A DNA stretch of 64,000 nt from Bacteroidales bacterium UBA2287 (GCA_002345675.1 DDWL01000051.1:1-64000), one strand, 5' to 3'; shown: positions 50,997 to 59,855, numbered from the stretch's first letter. Notes: generated from the sequence alone by a model not told the origin. Translations and numbers: made by a program.

Positions 50997-51815
50997 ATGG
51001 AAACCTCGAACAAAAAAATAGAATGTGTTGAAGTGCAGGAACTTCTTTCGGAATACTTGCAATTGGAGCTGAGTAATGAAAAAAGTTTAGCGATTGAAGG
51101 ACACTTAAAAGTATGTAGCCACTGCAATAACGAACTTGCGAAGCTTAAAAAACTAATCGAATTAATTGATAATGCTTACGAGCCAGAACCTCCTTCGTAC
51201 TTAAAGTCACAATTTTCGGAACTTATCAACAAGGAGCAAGCAACGCAGCAACAGGGTAGTACTAAGTTGCCAATAAGCTATACAACTAGAATACTTGTGA
51301 GAGTTGCAGCGGCTATTGCCCTGCTTTTAGTTGGAAATGCAATTGGGCTGTTCACATACCCTTACCTTTTGGAGCAATCCTCAAAACAAGAAGTTGCAAT
51401 GATAAAGCAGGAGGTTTCGTCGTTGAAAGAGGCTTTGGTTTTAAGTATGATTAATCAAGAATCGGCAAGCGAACGAGTTAGGGCTTTAAATATGACAACT
51501 GAACTAAGCCATTTAGACAATAAGCTTTTCGCCGTTCTGTTGGAAACCCTAAACGACGACCCAAGCCCCAATGTACGTCTATCTGCAGCGCAAGCATTGT
51601 CGCGATATATGGCCTCCGAACAGGTTCGCGATTCACTAATTAGTAGCCTTCATGAGCAAACCAATCCGCTGGTGCAAATTACCTTAATCAACATAATTGT
51701 GACTAGCAATGCTCCCCATGCGGCCGAAAGCCTTAAGCAATTTGCCAAGTCGAAAGACCTGATGGATGAGGTGAAACAACTTTTGGATATACAAATAAAA
51801 CAACTGACAATATAA
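50997..51815 (+). CDS. Zinc-finger anti-sigma factor with HEAT-like repeats
   Basis: A 272-residue membrane protein. The N-terminus has the HxxxCxxC anti-sigma zinc motif (HLKVCSHCNNELAKLKKLIE). A transmembrane helix (LVRVAAAIALLLVGNAIGLF, about residues 101-120) follows. The extracytoplasmic part contains a coiled segment and then HEAT-like repeats from about residue 185: LLETLNDDPSPNVRLSAAQA, and SLHEQTNPLVQITLINIIVT. It would hold the ECF sigma at the membrane and release it on a signal. The HEAT repeats are unusual for this family and probably bind a partner. The ATG at 50997 is preferred to a TTG at 50979. Confidence 0.88.
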   Translation: METSNKKIECVEVQELLSEYLQLELSNEKSLAIEGHLKVCSHCNNELAKLKKLIELIDNAYEPEPPSYLKSQFSELINKEQATQQQGSTKLPISYTTRILVRVAAAIALLLVGNAIGLFTYPYLLEQSSKQEVAMIKQEVSSLKEALVLSMINQESASERVRALNMTTELSHLDNKLFAVLLETLNDDPSPNVRLSAAQALSRYMASEQVRDSLISSLHEQTNPLVQITLINIIVTSNAPHAAESLKQFAKSKDLMDEVKQLLDIQIKQLTI

Positions 51816-51875
51816 CCCTTGGGTATACATAAAGCTGGCCAGCTTAAACTGTTTAACTTAAAAAACCTAGAAACT

Positions 51876-52688
51876 ATGAAGACAATGAAAACACAAACTA
51901 CATTTCTGCTGGTTGGCTTAATGCTACTTACCACTGTTGCGCTATCGCAGGAAAAAGAAGTTACTCAGCAATACACCTTTATGACTAATAGAGGCGCCAA
52001 CCGATTAGTAGTTAAAAATATTGTAAAGGATATAAAGATAGTTGGTAAAGATGCAAAACTGCTTAATTGCACTCGCTGTATTCATACTTGGTTTAGATAC
52101 GATTCATTATTATATAAGAAGCATTTTAGTGGGGGTAGTTACAGAACACCCTTTTCTGCTAAAGATGAAGGGAAAGATTTAATTTATGAAGTTAAAAGCC
52201 AGATTGCCAACAGCTATACTTTTCTCATTCAAAGTAAACTTAACATATTAATTGATAATACAGCAGCCCTTATTGAAAGTACTAATATTTCAAAAGGGGG
52301 TAAAATAAGCATAGAAGGAGTTGAGAGCGAAATAAATATTAACACATTAACATCCGATATAAAGCTGAAGGATGTTTCTGGTCCAATTGTAATCTCGAGC
52401 GTAAGTGGCGATGTTGATATTGAGTTGTCTAAAGAGAACCTTGTTGGCCCTATATCTATAGGAGTTTTAAGAGGAAATATTACGCTCAGGCTTCCAGCTA
52501 CAGCAAATGCTAATATAATTGCGAGCAACCTTACTGGTGAGATAATTTCTGATTTTGCAACGAGCCAGAATCCAATAGAAACAGAAGAAAAAACAGGAAT
52601 TAAAATCTTCAAAACTAATTTAAACTTAGGTGGCAATAGCATTTTTATAACAACAGGCTCGGGCAATATAAGTATAGTAAAATACTAG
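51876..52688 (+). CDS. GIN-like (DUF4097-type) adhesin-family protein
   Basis: A 270-residue secreted protein. A signal peptide (residues 1-28, ending TVALSQ) is followed by a beta-strand repeat region with the alternating hydrophobic pattern of DUF4097/GIN proteins: RLVVKNIVKDIKIVGKDAKL, KISIEGVESEININTLTSDI, VSGPIVISSVSGDVDIELSK and the final GSGNISIVKY. Its C-terminus closes a beta-helix-like sheet. It is the third gene of the sigma-anti-sigma operon, 60 bases after it, and would be the product that reports or carries out the envelope response (inference). The ATG at 51885 is an alternative start. Confidence 0.72.
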   Translation: MKTMKTQTTFLLVGLMLLTTVALSQEKEVTQQYTFMTNRGANRLVVKNIVKDIKIVGKDAKLLNCTRCIHTWFRYDSLLYKKHFSGGSYRTPFSAKDEGKDLIYEVKSQIANSYTFLIQSKLNILIDNTAALIESTNISKGGKISIEGVESEININTLTSDIKLKDVSGPIVISSVSGDVDIELSKENLVGPISIGVLRGNITLRLPATANANIIASNLTGEIISDFATSQNPIETEEKTGIKIFKTNLNLGGNSIFITTGSGNISIVKY

Positions 52689-53565
52689 AGCCGTCCTGTC
52701 GTTCTCATAATTGGTTCGTTACTTTTATGTTGTAATAAATTGACAGCTTCAAAAGAATATAAAAAGCAAAAAGGGGAGCAAGTAATGCGGGTATATTTCG
52801 GGACTTTAATGCTATATAGCCAGTTCGGTGCATTTTCGCTGCACTACGTTATCGAAACTCGCGCTCCCCGCACTTGCCACGCTTCAACCCGTTAGTATTT
52901 AACAAAATACTGTAATTCAGGCAGTTTTTGTTTTATAAATAAAACAGCAAGCCTTGATACTATCAAATGATACTATTAGAATCTGTTTAAGTTTATAATT
53001 GAAAATATATTATTACAATAACCACGGGCTTAAGCCCGTGGATTTATCGAAGGAAAAGACATGGCTTTAGCCAAACTTTTAAATCGTTTTTGGGCTACCT
53101 GCCCTCCGTTCAGGCGGGAAGCCCAATATTTCTGACAATAATCAACCACGGGCTAAAGCCCGTGGCTATTAAAATATATAAAATTTAAAAAGATTCTTAA
53201 GGTTTTGCTTAATAAAACCACATCATACAATAATACCTCCACTTTTACAGCTGCTTTACCTTTAAATAAACAACCCATTTTGTGTAAACTTTCTTTACAC
53301 ATAGCAAATAAATTTTACCATTTCAGCATTAAACAAACCTGTACATGCGTAAACGCTAGGTGCAACGTATTCAGTTAAATACAGCAATGAAGGAGTATTA
53401 ATTTAAGATATTGTATGTATAAGTATATTTAGGAGCACAGCGGGTATAGTGCTGATATACTGCACTATGCAAATCGTGGCACTTGAATTGATATATGCAA
53501 ATCGCGTTTTTAAAACGAAAAATAACTTTCCAAATAAATTTTATTAACCTTTAAACAAAACAAAA
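52689..53565. repeat. 877-bp non-coding region with palindromes and a MITE-like element
   Basis: No gene is supported. The MITE-like element is at 52978-53197 (separate entry). Other content: an inverted repeat TGTGTAAA (53281-53288) / TTTACACA (53294-53301), a possible regulator site; direct repeats ATGCAAATCG near 53467 and 53508; and TAACTTTC (53523-53530), a near match to the -7 box, 35 bases before the ATG at 53566. The 52780-52900 stretch has the mixed GC-rich sequence of dispersed intergenic repeats. Confidence 0.6.
52978..53197. mobile_element. MITE-like element with CCACGGGC palindromes
   Basis: About 220 bases with imperfect terminal inverted repeats: AGAATCTGTTTAAGTTTATA on the left and, read inward from the right, AGAATCTTTTTAAATTTTAT. 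It contains the 20-bp palindromes CCACGGGCTTAAGCCCGTGG (53022-53041) and CCACGGGCTAAAGCCCGTGG (53146-53165; one central mismatch), the CATGGCTTTAGCC arm (53060-53072) and the hairpin TTGGGCT...AGCCCAA (53088-53124). No coding capacity is present. Confidence 0.65.
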
Positions 53566-54168
53566 ATGAAAAAATTACTTTTACAAGTATCAGCCCTTGC
53601 GCTGTTAGTAGTTATGGCAGCTAGCTGCTCAAAAATGCCAGAAGCCGAAGTAGCAACTGCAAAAGCATCTGTTGAAGCAGCAAAATCGGTTGAAGCAAAC
53701 CGTTACATTGCTCCCGAATTCAACGCAGTTCAAGATTCTTTGAATTCTGCACTTGTTGAAATCGAAACCCAAAAAGGTAAATTTTTCTTAACTCGCGACT
53801 ATAAGCCTGTAACTGCAAAATTAGTTGCTCTTACTGCTGAGGCCGATGCTCTTAAAGCTAAAACCGAAGAACGCAAAGCAGCTGTAAGAACCGAAGTTCA
53901 AGAAACCCTTACTGCTCTTTCTCTTTTAATTGAAGAAGATAAGGCTCTTTTGAAAAAAGCTCCTAAAGGTAAAGAAGGTAAAGCAGCTCTTGAGGCTATT
54001 CAAAACGACATTACCGTTATTGAAGCTTCGGTTAACGAGGTTAACACTCTTGTTACCAATGGCGACTACCTAACTGCTCAAGATAAAGTAAACGCTTCGA
54101 AAGTAAAAGCGGAGGCCATTAAGGAAGAACTTAATGCTGCAATTGCAAAAACTAAGAAAAGACGTTAG
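53566..54168 (+). CDS. DUF4398-like lipoprotein
   Basis: A 200-residue protein with a lipoprotein signal (VVMAASC at about residues 15-21) followed by an almost purely alpha-helical, Ala/Glu/Lys-rich chain (EVATAKASVEAAKSVEANRY and EVQETLTALSLLIEEDKALL). The pattern suits DUF4398-type periplasmic coiled-coil lipoproteins, which may link to peptidoglycan or to outer-membrane proteins. It is followed by a terminator and by two L,D-transpeptidases, so a role in cell-wall attachment is a working idea, not shown by the sequence. Confidence 0.78.
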   Translation: MKKLLLQVSALALLVVMAASCSKMPEAEVATAKASVEAAKSVEANRYIAPEFNAVQDSLNSALVEIETQKGKFFLTRDYKPVTAKLVALTAEADALKAKTEERKAAVRTEVQETLTALSLLIEEDKALLKKAPKGKEGKAALEAIQNDITVIEASVNEVNTLVTNGDYLTAQDKVNASKVKAEAIKEELNAAIAKTKKRR

Positions 54169-54223
54169 TATTTTTTAAATAGATGTTTCTCGTTCTGGGA
54201 AAAAGCTATTTTTGCAACAAATT

Positions 54224-54254
54224 AAAAAGCCCTGAAATTTCTCAGGGCTTTTTT
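54224..54254 (+). terminator. Rho-independent terminator after the lipoprotein gene
   Basis: AAAAAGCCCTGA (54224-54235) pairs with TCAGGGCTTTTT (54242-54253), six-base loop. Confidence 0.92.
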
Positions 54255-54277
54255 AAAAAACAATAACTCGAGTTGCA

Positions 54278-55396
54278 ATGACCTTCCTCCGAAATAAAAA
54301 ATATAAGTTTCTCCTCTTAGTCATTATCCTCATTGTTCCAATAATTTTAATTGGATCGGCTATTTTCTCCGAAAAACCCCCAATCGAAAAACTCAACGCC
54401 TGCCAAAAAGCAATTGCCGAAGCTCGCAAGGAGGAAGCAAACGTTTATTCGCCAAACGAATTGCATCAGGCCGAAAAGCTTTGGCATGAAGCCATGAAAA
54501 TTTGGGAAAAGAATAACGAAAAGTCAAAATTTCTTAGAAAATTCGATGGTATATCGAAACTTGCCGATAGGTCGATTGGCCTTGCCGAGCAATCGAAAAA
54601 AACGGCTATAACTACAAAAAAAGAAATTCACGCCGAATTAAAAAAGGAACTTAAAAACCTAAGAGAAATTGCCAGTTATATTGAAAAGGCAACTTCAAAA
54701 CTTCCATTAAATCACGGTATTCGAAATAAGCTAACCCCTGCAAAACTTAAGCTCGAAGAGTGCGAATCGGCATATAATCGTAACGATTTACTCTCGGCTA
54801 AAAAAAACCTCGATAACGCAAAGAAAAGCATAGAAAAGCTAAAAAGCCAAACTACCGAAATTCTCGATAGTTACTTCAGTAGCTATCCCTTGTGGGTTAA
54901 AACCGACGAAGAAATGAGGCGCCTGTCGAAAAACGGAAACTCAACAAGCATTGTGGTCGACAAATTTTCGAAAAAGTGTATAGTATACAAGTCGGGTAAA
55001 AAGTACAAGGAATTCGATGTTGAACTTGGTATGAATTGGCTTGGCGATAAAAAACATAGAGGCGATAAAGCCACGCCCGAAGGAAAGTACTCAATTGTTG
55101 CAAAAAAAAGTGGGAATAAAACCATTTACCATAAAGCGCTTTTAATTAACTTTCCCAACGAAGAGGACAAAAGGCAGTTTGCAAGCGAAAAGGCGAAGGG
55201 AAATATTCCACGAAGCTATAATATTGGAGGCTCAATTGAAGTGCATGGTGGCGGCGGAAAAGGGATTGACTGGACCGAGGGTTGCGTTGCCCTACATAAC
55301 AAGGATATGGATCAGCTCTATTCGCTTTGCTCCGTTGGTACTCCAATAGCAATTGTTGGATCGCTTGTTCCACTTAACGAAATATTTGAAAAGTAA
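54278..55396 (+). CDS. L,D-transpeptidase (YkuD) with N-terminal helical region
   Basis: A 372-residue envelope protein. A transmembrane anchor (residues 10-30) precedes a long helical segment (about 40-195, rich in Lys/Glu, similar in character to the upstream lipoprotein). The C-terminal YkuD domain begins around residue 223 (STSIVVDKFSKKCIVYKSGK) and has the catalytic HGGGGKGIDWTEGCVALHNK with the nucleophile Cys at about residue 343. The family makes 3-3 cross-links in peptidoglycan or attaches lipoproteins to it. It is first in a three-gene cluster, 10 bases before the second transpeptidase. Confidence 0.9.
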   Translation: MTFLRNKKYKFLLLVIILIVPIILIGSAIFSEKPPIEKLNACQKAIAEARKEEANVYSPNELHQAEKLWHEAMKIWEKNNEKSKFLRKFDGISKLADRSIGLAEQSKKTAITTKKEIHAELKKELKNLREIASYIEKATSKLPLNHGIRNKLTPAKLKLEECESAYNRNDLLSAKKNLDNAKKSIEKLKSQTTEILDSYFSSYPLWVKTDEEMRRLSKNGNSTSIVVDKFSKKCIVYKSGKKYKEFDVELGMNWLGDKKHRGDKATPEGKYSIVAKKSGNKTIYHKALLINFPNEEDKRQFASEKAKGNIPRSYNIGGSIEVHGGGGKGIDWTEGCVALHNKDMDQLYSLCSVGTPIAIVGSLVPLNEIFEK

Positions 55397-55406
55397 TATA
55401 TCTTAA

Positions 55407-56129
55407 ATGTTTATGGAACAAGAAGATGAGGTAGTTTTACCTGTGAAAAAAAATAGCATAATTGTTCGTTTGCTAATCGTACTATTGTCCTTTGCAGTAA
55501 CAATAAGCATTGTGGCAATAGGATTTTACAAATCGAACTATTTAAAGGAGGTTGCATTCACATTTTACACCTTTGCCGATCCCATTAGTAGCATTGCTCA
55601 AAAGGATTCACTCCAGCTTGAAAAACACTTAAAGGAAACACAAAAACGCATTGTTGCCATTAAAAAGAAAATAGATGCACTTGCACCAAACTCGCCTTAC
55701 CTTATTATAAATTCAACAAAGAACACTTTCGTTCTCCGAACTCGAAAAAAAATTATTAAGGAAAATATCTGTTCAACTGGCAGCTATACGCTTCTCGACG
55801 CTGGCGAGAATCAGCAGTGGATTTTTAAAACCCCTAAGGGTCAGTTTCGAATACTTGGAAAAGCCTCCAATCCTGTGTGGAATAAGCCCGACTGGGCTTT
55901 TGTTGAAGAAGGTTTGCCCGTTCCTCCCAAAAATCATCCCGACCGTTACGAGTATGGCACACTCGGCGATTATGCGCTTGCTCTCGGTCAAGGTTACCTA
56001 ATTCACGGCACGCTTTACCAGCGTTTCCTTGGTTTGCCTGTAACTCATGGCTGCATTAGGCTTGGCGACGACGACTTGAAATTGGTATACACAAACCTCG
56101 ATATAGGTTCCAAAGTGTTCATTTTTTAG
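55407..56129 (+). CDS. L,D-transpeptidase (YkuD), second of two
   Basis: A 240-residue protein with one N-terminal transmembrane helix (IVRLLIVLLSFAVTISIVAI, about residues 18-37), a helical stalk (about 60-92) and a YkuD domain: PYLIINSTKNTFVLRTRKKI, then YLIHGTLYQRFLGLPVTHGC with the catalytic HGCIRLGDDD near the C-terminus (Cys about residue 219). It has the same enzyme type as the gene before it but differs in length and active-site loop; the two are not simple duplicates. The stop is 11 bases before the next gene, so cotranscription is likely. An ATG at 55413 is an alternative start. Confidence 0.92.
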   Translation: MFMEQEDEVVLPVKKNSIIVRLLIVLLSFAVTISIVAIGFYKSNYLKEVAFTFYTFADPISSIAQKDSLQLEKHLKETQKRIVAIKKKIDALAPNSPYLIINSTKNTFVLRTRKKIIKENICSTGSYTLLDAGENQQWIFKTPKGQFRILGKASNPVWNKPDWAFVEEGLPVPPKNHPDRYEYGTLGDYALALGQGYLIHGTLYQRFLGLPVTHGCIRLGDDDLKLVYTNLDIGSKVFIF

Positions 56130-56140
56130 TCTTAGTAAAA

Positions 56141-56998
56141 ATGAAGAATATACTTTTATCCATCGAACAATTTCTTAAGCCCTTTGGCAACTATGTTAAA
56201 AACGTAGTCGATAAGGTTAACTTTAAAGCAGTTCTTCTCTTTGTTTGCCTACAAGTAGTTATTGCTGCTGCTACTTTTATTTTTTTTGGGCTTCTTCCTG
56301 TTCGTAAGGAAACAAAAAACGTTTCGGCTTTTATTAACGCTAAAAACGATACGCTTAATGTTGAACTAACCGAAAGTAAGGCCGAGCAAATTTCGAAAAT
56401 ACGTTCGGCCGAGCACCTCGAAGCAGTGCTTAAGTCGAACCTAATGCTATCAAAAACCGATTCCATTGCGCTACTTATCGACTTAAGGGACAGCTTAGCC
56501 GTTCTTTCGTTCAAAGGCATTGCACTTTTCGAGTCGAAAATTTCGTTAATAGAAAAGAATAATGGCATTAAACGGCTGCCAATACTACTGCGCGACAGTC
56601 TTTTTAGCGGTCCAATGCTTATTAAGGAGGAAATTGTAACCATCGAGAAATTCCCAATTGTCGTTAAAAAGGCACCTAAGGACACAACCGAAGCTAATAT
56701 GCTGTCGTCTGCACCAGTTCTTCCAACCCAAAGCGATGTGTTTATTTTCTTAGCCTTCGACAAAAATATTGTAATTGAAATAAGGCAGCAGGAAACCGAG
56801 CTGGTGGGTGCACCTAAAAAATTTAGGCATTATAGTAGGCAAAAAGCGAAATGGCTTCGAGAAAAAAATGTCAATGCACTTGCTCATCCCGAAAGCCCCA
56901 GTTACTATTATAGTTTGGTAATCGAAGTACCTCGCGAAGATGCTCGCTCAATTTATCGTGCGCTGCCCATAAAGCCGTATGTGGTGGTAAGGTACTAA
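56141..56998 (+). CDS. Membrane-anchored hypothetical protein of the L,D-transpeptidase cluster
   Basis: A 285-residue protein I do not recognise. It has an N-terminal amphipathic region, one transmembrane helix (AVLLFVCLQVVIAAATFIFF, about residues 28-47), then an extracytoplasmic domain with long alpha-helices (about 70-150) and a mixed C-terminal part ending PREDARSIYRALPIKPYVVV. No catalytic motif is visible. It lies 11 bases after the second transpeptidase and precedes a strong terminator, so it belongs to the same transcript. Confidence 0.75.
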   Translation: MKNILLSIEQFLKPFGNYVKNVVDKVNFKAVLLFVCLQVVIAAATFIFFGLLPVRKETKNVSAFINAKNDTLNVELTESKAEQISKIRSAEHLEAVLKSNLMLSKTDSIALLIDLRDSLAVLSFKGIALFESKISLIEKNNGIKRLPILLRDSLFSGPMLIKEEIVTIEKFPIVVKKAPKDTTEANMLSSAPVLPTQSDVFIFLAFDKNIVIEIRQQETELVGAPKKFRHYSRQKAKWLREKNVNALAHPESPSYYYSLVIEVPREDARSIYRALPIKPYVVVRY

Positions 56999-57031
56999 AT
57001 TCCTTTATTTAAATTATTTTATGGATATAAT

Positions 57032-57068
57032 AAAAAACGCTGCAAGCACTATGCTTGCAGCGTTTTTT
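57032..57068. terminator. Bidirectional terminator between the transpeptidase cluster and tRNA-Arg
   Basis: AAAAAACGCTGCAAGCA (57032-57048) pairs perfectly with TGCTTGCAGCGTTTTTT (57052-57068), three-base loop, 17-bp stem with A-run and T-run on both ends. It would terminate the plus-strand transcript from 56998 and the minus-strand tRNA transcript. Confidence 0.95.
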
Positions 57069-57069
57069 G

Positions 57070-57141
57070 TAGCCCTGCCAGGAATCGAACCTGAATCTAA
57101 AGTTTAGGAAACTTTCGTTCTATCCATTGAACTACAGGGCC
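57070..57141 (-). tRNA. tRNA-Arg (anticodon CCT)
   Basis: Read on the minus strand, acceptor stem GGCCCTG/CAGGGCT (first pair G-U), D-stem GTTC/GAAC with loop AATGGATA, anticodon stem AAAGT/ACTTT with loop TTCCTAA, and T-stem TCAGG/CCTGG around TTCGATT form a complete cloverleaf. The anticodon CCT reads AGG codons. The CCA end is not encoded. The promoter and terminator described separately flank it. Confidence 0.95.
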
Positions 57142-57155
57142 TCGCTTTTGTGCCG

Positions 57156-57186
57156 CAAATGTAATCCTTTTTTCAGTTTTACCCAA
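57156..57186 (-). promoter_or_regulatory. tRNA-Arg promoter
   Basis: On the minus strand, TTG (57184-57186) and TACATTTG (57156-57163), spacer 20. The tRNA 5' end is 14 bases after the -7 box. Confidence 0.7.
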
Positions 57187-57293
57187 AAAAAATATTTGTG
57201 TGCCAATCTAATTGATAACTTGAGCATTCGAATTTTAAACCACGAGAGGGAAACACGTCTAATTTAAAATCAAACGCTAATCCAATTTTAATT

Positions 57294-59855
57294 ATGAACC
57301 GATTACTCCTCTCCTTCGCACTTGCTTTCTCGCTAAATGCGCTTGTAGCACAGAATATTATTGTCGACAAGTGGCTGGTTTCTCCAGCTATTTCAGTTCA
57401 CATGCCCGCTTTTTACTCGACCCAAAATGTTAAAGGCGAAAAGTTTAGCGAAAAGGATTTGCTTAAAATGCCAATTGTTAATGTTGAAAACCAAGTGCCC
57501 GAAAAGGGCAAAGCATTGGCCGAAAAACTTGGCTTATGGGAAGAGTTTAGCATTGCTGCCGATAGCACACTAACTTTCGATGCTAACGGAAATGGATACA
57601 GAGTTCAATTACTAGCCACTTACCTCGATGTCGATAATTTTTGGAAGGGTTCGCTTAGCATTAAATCGCAAGCTGCCTTTGAAACTTACCTAAACGGGAA
57701 AAAGATTTCTGATAGGTACTCTTGGAGCAGTAGCCCGAAACTGGTCGATAAGGACGTGAAATTTATTGCTGGTAAGCAAAAGCTGGTTGTGAAAATTCTA
57801 ATTCCCGATACACTAACGGGCAACCTTGGGTTTAAGGCTTTTTTAAAACCATCGTACCCCGACTCTACAAATCTTGTTTCAGTATCAACTAACCCAACCG
57901 AGCGTGTTGCCCTTTCGCATATTCTCGAAGGACCCAAAATGGGTAGTGTAAGCATTTCGCCAACGGGCGACTTGGTTCTGATTTCTCAAACCGAAATGGA
58001 TACCAAAAAGGAGTCGAATAGCGTAGTGCGTAAAATTGTTCGAATTGCCGACGGTGCAACTTTGGCTCAGTACTATGGGTCGGGCATGTCGCAAATAAAA
58101 TGGATGCCACGAGGCAACAAAATATCGTACATTGCCAATGGCAATTTATGGGTACGCGATTTCGACAAGAACACCGAATCCATATTGCTTCAGAAATTAC
58201 CCGATATTGCAAGTTTTCAGTGGGAAAAAGGCGAGCGCTTTATTATTTATACCATAACCGAGGAGGATGAACCCACAAAAAGCGATTTAAAGCGCATTGT
58301 AAGCATGGAGGATCGCCAGTCGGGCTGGCGCAACCGAAGCTTCTTATACATGGCAAATATTGCCACAGGAATGCACGAAAGGCTAACTTGGGGAAACCGT
58401 TCAACTTGGTTGCACGATATAAGCCCCGACGGTTCGCAAATTCTTTTTGGCATTAGCAACGAGCACTACAAGGAGCGCCCATACCGAAAACATTCGCTTG
58501 TTAGGTTAAATCTTTCAACTCGGAAACTCGATACCCTTTGGGTCGACAAGCTTTTTGGAACAAGCGTATCGTACTCGCCCAATGGCAAGCAACTTCTTGT
58601 AACTGGCGCACCTCTTGCTTTTGGCGAACTTGGGGTAAATGTTAAGGATAACAAAATTACAAACGGCTACGATACGCAGGCATATATTTACAGCCTCGAA
58701 AGCGGAAAAGTTGACCCAATAACGCTTAAGTTCAATCCCTCCATTAGCGACTCATGGTGGTGCCCACTTACTGGTAATATTTACTTTAACACTGTTGATG
58801 AGGATAAGCGCTCGGTTTACCGCTACGATGTTAAAAAGAAGTTGTTCGACAAACTTAAACTTAACGAAGAGGTTGTTGGACAAATACAATTTGCCGAAGG
58901 CAAAACGGTAGCCGTTTACACTGGCTCGAGCAGTAATTCGTGGTCAAAAGCGTGGTGGGTCGACTTAAAAACAATGAAATCGACCCTACTCGATAACCCA
59001 AGCGAAAAAACATTTGCCAATGTTAAGCTTAGCGAAACTGGCGACTGGAGTTTTGTTTCGGCTCAGGGACAAAAGGTTACAGGAAGGTACTACCTGCCTC
59101 CATATTTCGACCCCAATAAAAAGTACCCAATGATTCTTTACTACTATGGTGGTACCACACCTGTCGACAGGGCTTTTGGTGGTCGCTACCCCAAGCAGCA
59201 GTTTGCTGCAAACGGGTACGTTGTGCTTGTTCTTCAGCCTAGCGGAGCAATAGGTTTTGGACAAGATTTTTCGGCTGCTCACGTAAATGCATGGGGCGAA
59301 CGAACTGCCGACGAAATTATTGAGGGTACACAAAAATTCTTTAGGCAAAACTCGTTTGTCGATTCCACCAAAATTGGCTGCATTGGCGCATCGTATGGGG
59401 GTTTTATGACAATGTACTTGGTAACCCGAACAAATATGTTTGCTGCAGCCATTTCGCATGCTGGCATTAGCTCCATTTCGAGCTACTGGGGCGAAGGATA
59501 CTGGGGTTACTCGTATAGCGCCGAGGCAAGTGCCAACAGCTTTCCGTGGAATAACCGCGAGCTATATGTTGATAGAAGCCCCCTTTTTAGTGCCAACAAG
59601 GTTACAACTCCGCTACTCTTGCTGCATGGCTCGGTCGATACAAACGTTCCCGTTGGCGAAAGCATTCAAATGTACACAGCTCTTAAACTTCTGGGTAAAC
59701 AGGTTGAACTTATTCAGGTCGATGGCGAGAACCACCACATTCAAAAGTATTCCCGTCGAGTTCAGTGGACAAACTCCATTATTGCTTGGTTCGACAAGCA
59801 TTTAAAGGAGCGAAACGACTGGTGGAACGACATGTACCCAGCCGGAAACTATTAA
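57294..59855 (+). CDS. S9-family peptidase (prolyl oligopeptidase/DPP IV type)
   Basis: An 853-residue secreted serine peptidase with a signal peptide (ending ALVAQ, about residue 19), a beta-propeller region (about 200-600, with repeated blade segments such as PTGDLVLISQTEMD and SPDGSQILFGISNE), and a C-terminal alpha/beta hydrolase domain. The catalytic triad is visible: S700 in GCIGASYGGFMTM, D782 in LHGSVDTNVP and H814/H815 in ENHHIQK. Such enzymes cleave short peptides, often after Pro. It has no close functional neighbour. Confidence 0.94.
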   Translation: MNRLLLSFALAFSLNALVAQNIIVDKWLVSPAISVHMPAFYSTQNVKGEKFSEKDLLKMPIVNVENQVPEKGKALAEKLGLWEEFSIAADSTLTFDANGNGYRVQLLATYLDVDNFWKGSLSIKSQAAFETYLNGKKISDRYSWSSSPKLVDKDVKFIAGKQKLVVKILIPDTLTGNLGFKAFLKPSYPDSTNLVSVSTNPTERVALSHILEGPKMGSVSISPTGDLVLISQTEMDTKKESNSVVRKIVRIADGATLAQYYGSGMSQIKWMPRGNKISYIANGNLWVRDFDKNTESILLQKLPDIASFQWEKGERFIIYTITEEDEPTKSDLKRIVSMEDRQSGWRNRSFLYMANIATGMHERLTWGNRSTWLHDISPDGSQILFGISNEHYKERPYRKHSLVRLNLSTRKLDTLWVDKLFGTSVSYSPNGKQLLVTGAPLAFGELGVNVKDNKITNGYDTQAYIYSLESGKVDPITLKFNPSISDSWWCPLTGNIYFNTVDEDKRSVYRYDVKKKLFDKLKLNEEVVGQIQFAEGKTVAVYTGSSSNSWSKAWWVDLKTMKSTLLDNPSEKTFANVKLSETGDWSFVSAQGQKVTGRYYLPPYFDPNKKYPMILYYYGGTTPVDRAFGGRYPKQQFAANGYVVLVLQPSGAIGFGQDFSAAHVNAWGERTADEIIEGTQKFFRQNSFVDSTKIGCIGASYGGFMTMYLVTRTNMFAAAISHAGISSISSYWGEGYWGYSYSAEASANSFPWNNRELYVDRSPLFSANKVTTPLLLLHGSVDTNVPVGESIQMYTALKLLGKQVELIQVDGENHHIQKYSRRVQWTNSIIAWFDKHLKERNDWWNDMYPAGNY

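Noticed and set aside
52229..52666. 145-residue antisense frame in the GIN-like gene
   Set aside because: It follows from the regular beta-repeat codon pattern of the real gene on the plus strand.
56191..56763. 190-residue minus-strand frame opposite the anchored hypothetical protein
   Set aside because: It is long but low-complexity (Ser-rich); the plus-strand gene has a good start, a membrane helix and operon spacing.
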